Shown here one piece after another: positions 63,921-64,000 of a DNA stretch of 64,000 bases (position 1 is the stretch's first letter; the number at the start of each line of letters is the position of its first letter). Where the stretch lies: assembly GCF_006715485.1 (NCBI RefSeq), contig NZ_VFNH01000003.1, positions 1,076,928 through 1,140,927 of the forward strand, in the 5' to 3' direction. Position numbers and translations under genes: made by a program. The notes under the pieces were generated by a model. The model was not told the DNA's origin, ran no database searches, and saw only the letters and a list, made by a program, of their open reading frames with translations. Source of the stretch: Herbaspirillum sp. SJZ107. GTDB lineage: Bacteria > Pseudomonadota > Gammaproteobacteria > Burkholderiales > Burkholderiaceae_D.

Positions 63921-64000
63921 AAACTGAAGAGTTTGATCCTGGCTCAGATTGAACGCTGGCGGCATGCTTTACACATGCAAGTCGAACGGCAGCGCGGGGC
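63921..64000 (+). rRNA. rrs: 16S ribosomal RNA, 5' end (cut by window edge)
   Basis: The conserved AGAGTTTGATCCTGGCTCAG is at 63928-63947, followed by ATTGAACGCTGGCGGCATGC and AAGTCGAACGGCAGCGCGGG. By alignment to the E. coli 5' end the mature RNA starts at about 63921. Only 80 of about 1530 bases are present. Confidence 0.97.

Overview
The window is about 64 kb of high-GC chromosome from a betaproteobacterium. The gene content and the start of a 16S rRNA gene with a betaproteobacterial-looking 5' end fit Oxalobacteraceae, most likely a Massilia/Telluria relative; that genus call is inference. It is an origin-proximal region: dnaA-dnaN-gyrB on the minus strand faces away from rpmH-rnpA-yidD-yidC-mnmE on the plus strand, and an rRNA operon starts at the right edge.

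Layout. 1-1.6 kb: end of a hybrid sensor kinase, then an alpha/beta hydrolase. 1.6-8.3 kb: a tight five-gene minus-strand operon (gluconokinase, GntP-type permease, and three proteins with export signals: a 1019-aa two-unit beta-helix protein with a propeller-like C-terminus, an esterase and a ThuA-domain protein), with two LacI-type palindromes upstream. 8.6-11.6 kb: a GH1 glycosidase diverging from an MFS sugar permease across a structured leader. 11.9-13.6 kb: a chemoreceptor. 13.7-20.6 kb: two convergent gene sets for surface-glycan or glycoconjugate synthesis (DUF4254, GT2, GT9 against GT9, a DMFase-like protein, and a NodU/CmcH-type carbamoyltransferase), meeting at a 12-bp tandem repeat. 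20.7-25.9 kb: nudC, a membrane protein, folE, a lone IS5-type transposase N-domain, an aldo/keto reductase, a PAP2 phosphatase and a lipoprotein. 26.1-30.7 kb: a PaoABC-like molybdenum hydroxylase plus an SDR. 30.7-36.0 kb: a MarR-FUSC-DUF1656-HlyD-OMF efflux operon with a symmetric operator array. 36.1-38.2 kb: a HAD phosphatase and an acyltransferase-3 protein. 38.3-47.9 kb: the replication and ribosome/membrane-insertion housekeeping block. 48-54.7 kb: LysR/SDR pair, lipoproteins, a small zinc-finger protein, an orphan Hpt protein, a CAP-domain lipoprotein, pssA, a CsoR/RcnR-type repressor and an aldo/keto reductase. 54.9-63.5 kb: a D-Ala-D-Ala carboxypeptidase, hydrolase, thioredoxin-like ferredoxin, VanZ protein, an Mla-type lipid-transport operon and a B12-binding radical SAM protein. 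63.6-64 kb: rRNA promoter, leader and the first 80 bases of 16S rRNA.

The two least ordinary systems are the gluconate-linked secreted-glycan operon (1.6-8.3 kb) and the carbamoyl-glycan cluster (13.7-20.6 kb). The first pairs three exported proteins, one with a lactonase-like domain, with uptake and phosphorylation of an aldonate. The second joins a carbamoyl donor enzyme with an amidohydrolase-like partner and three glycosyltransferases. No CRISPR array, tRNA gene, phage or complete insertion sequence was seen.
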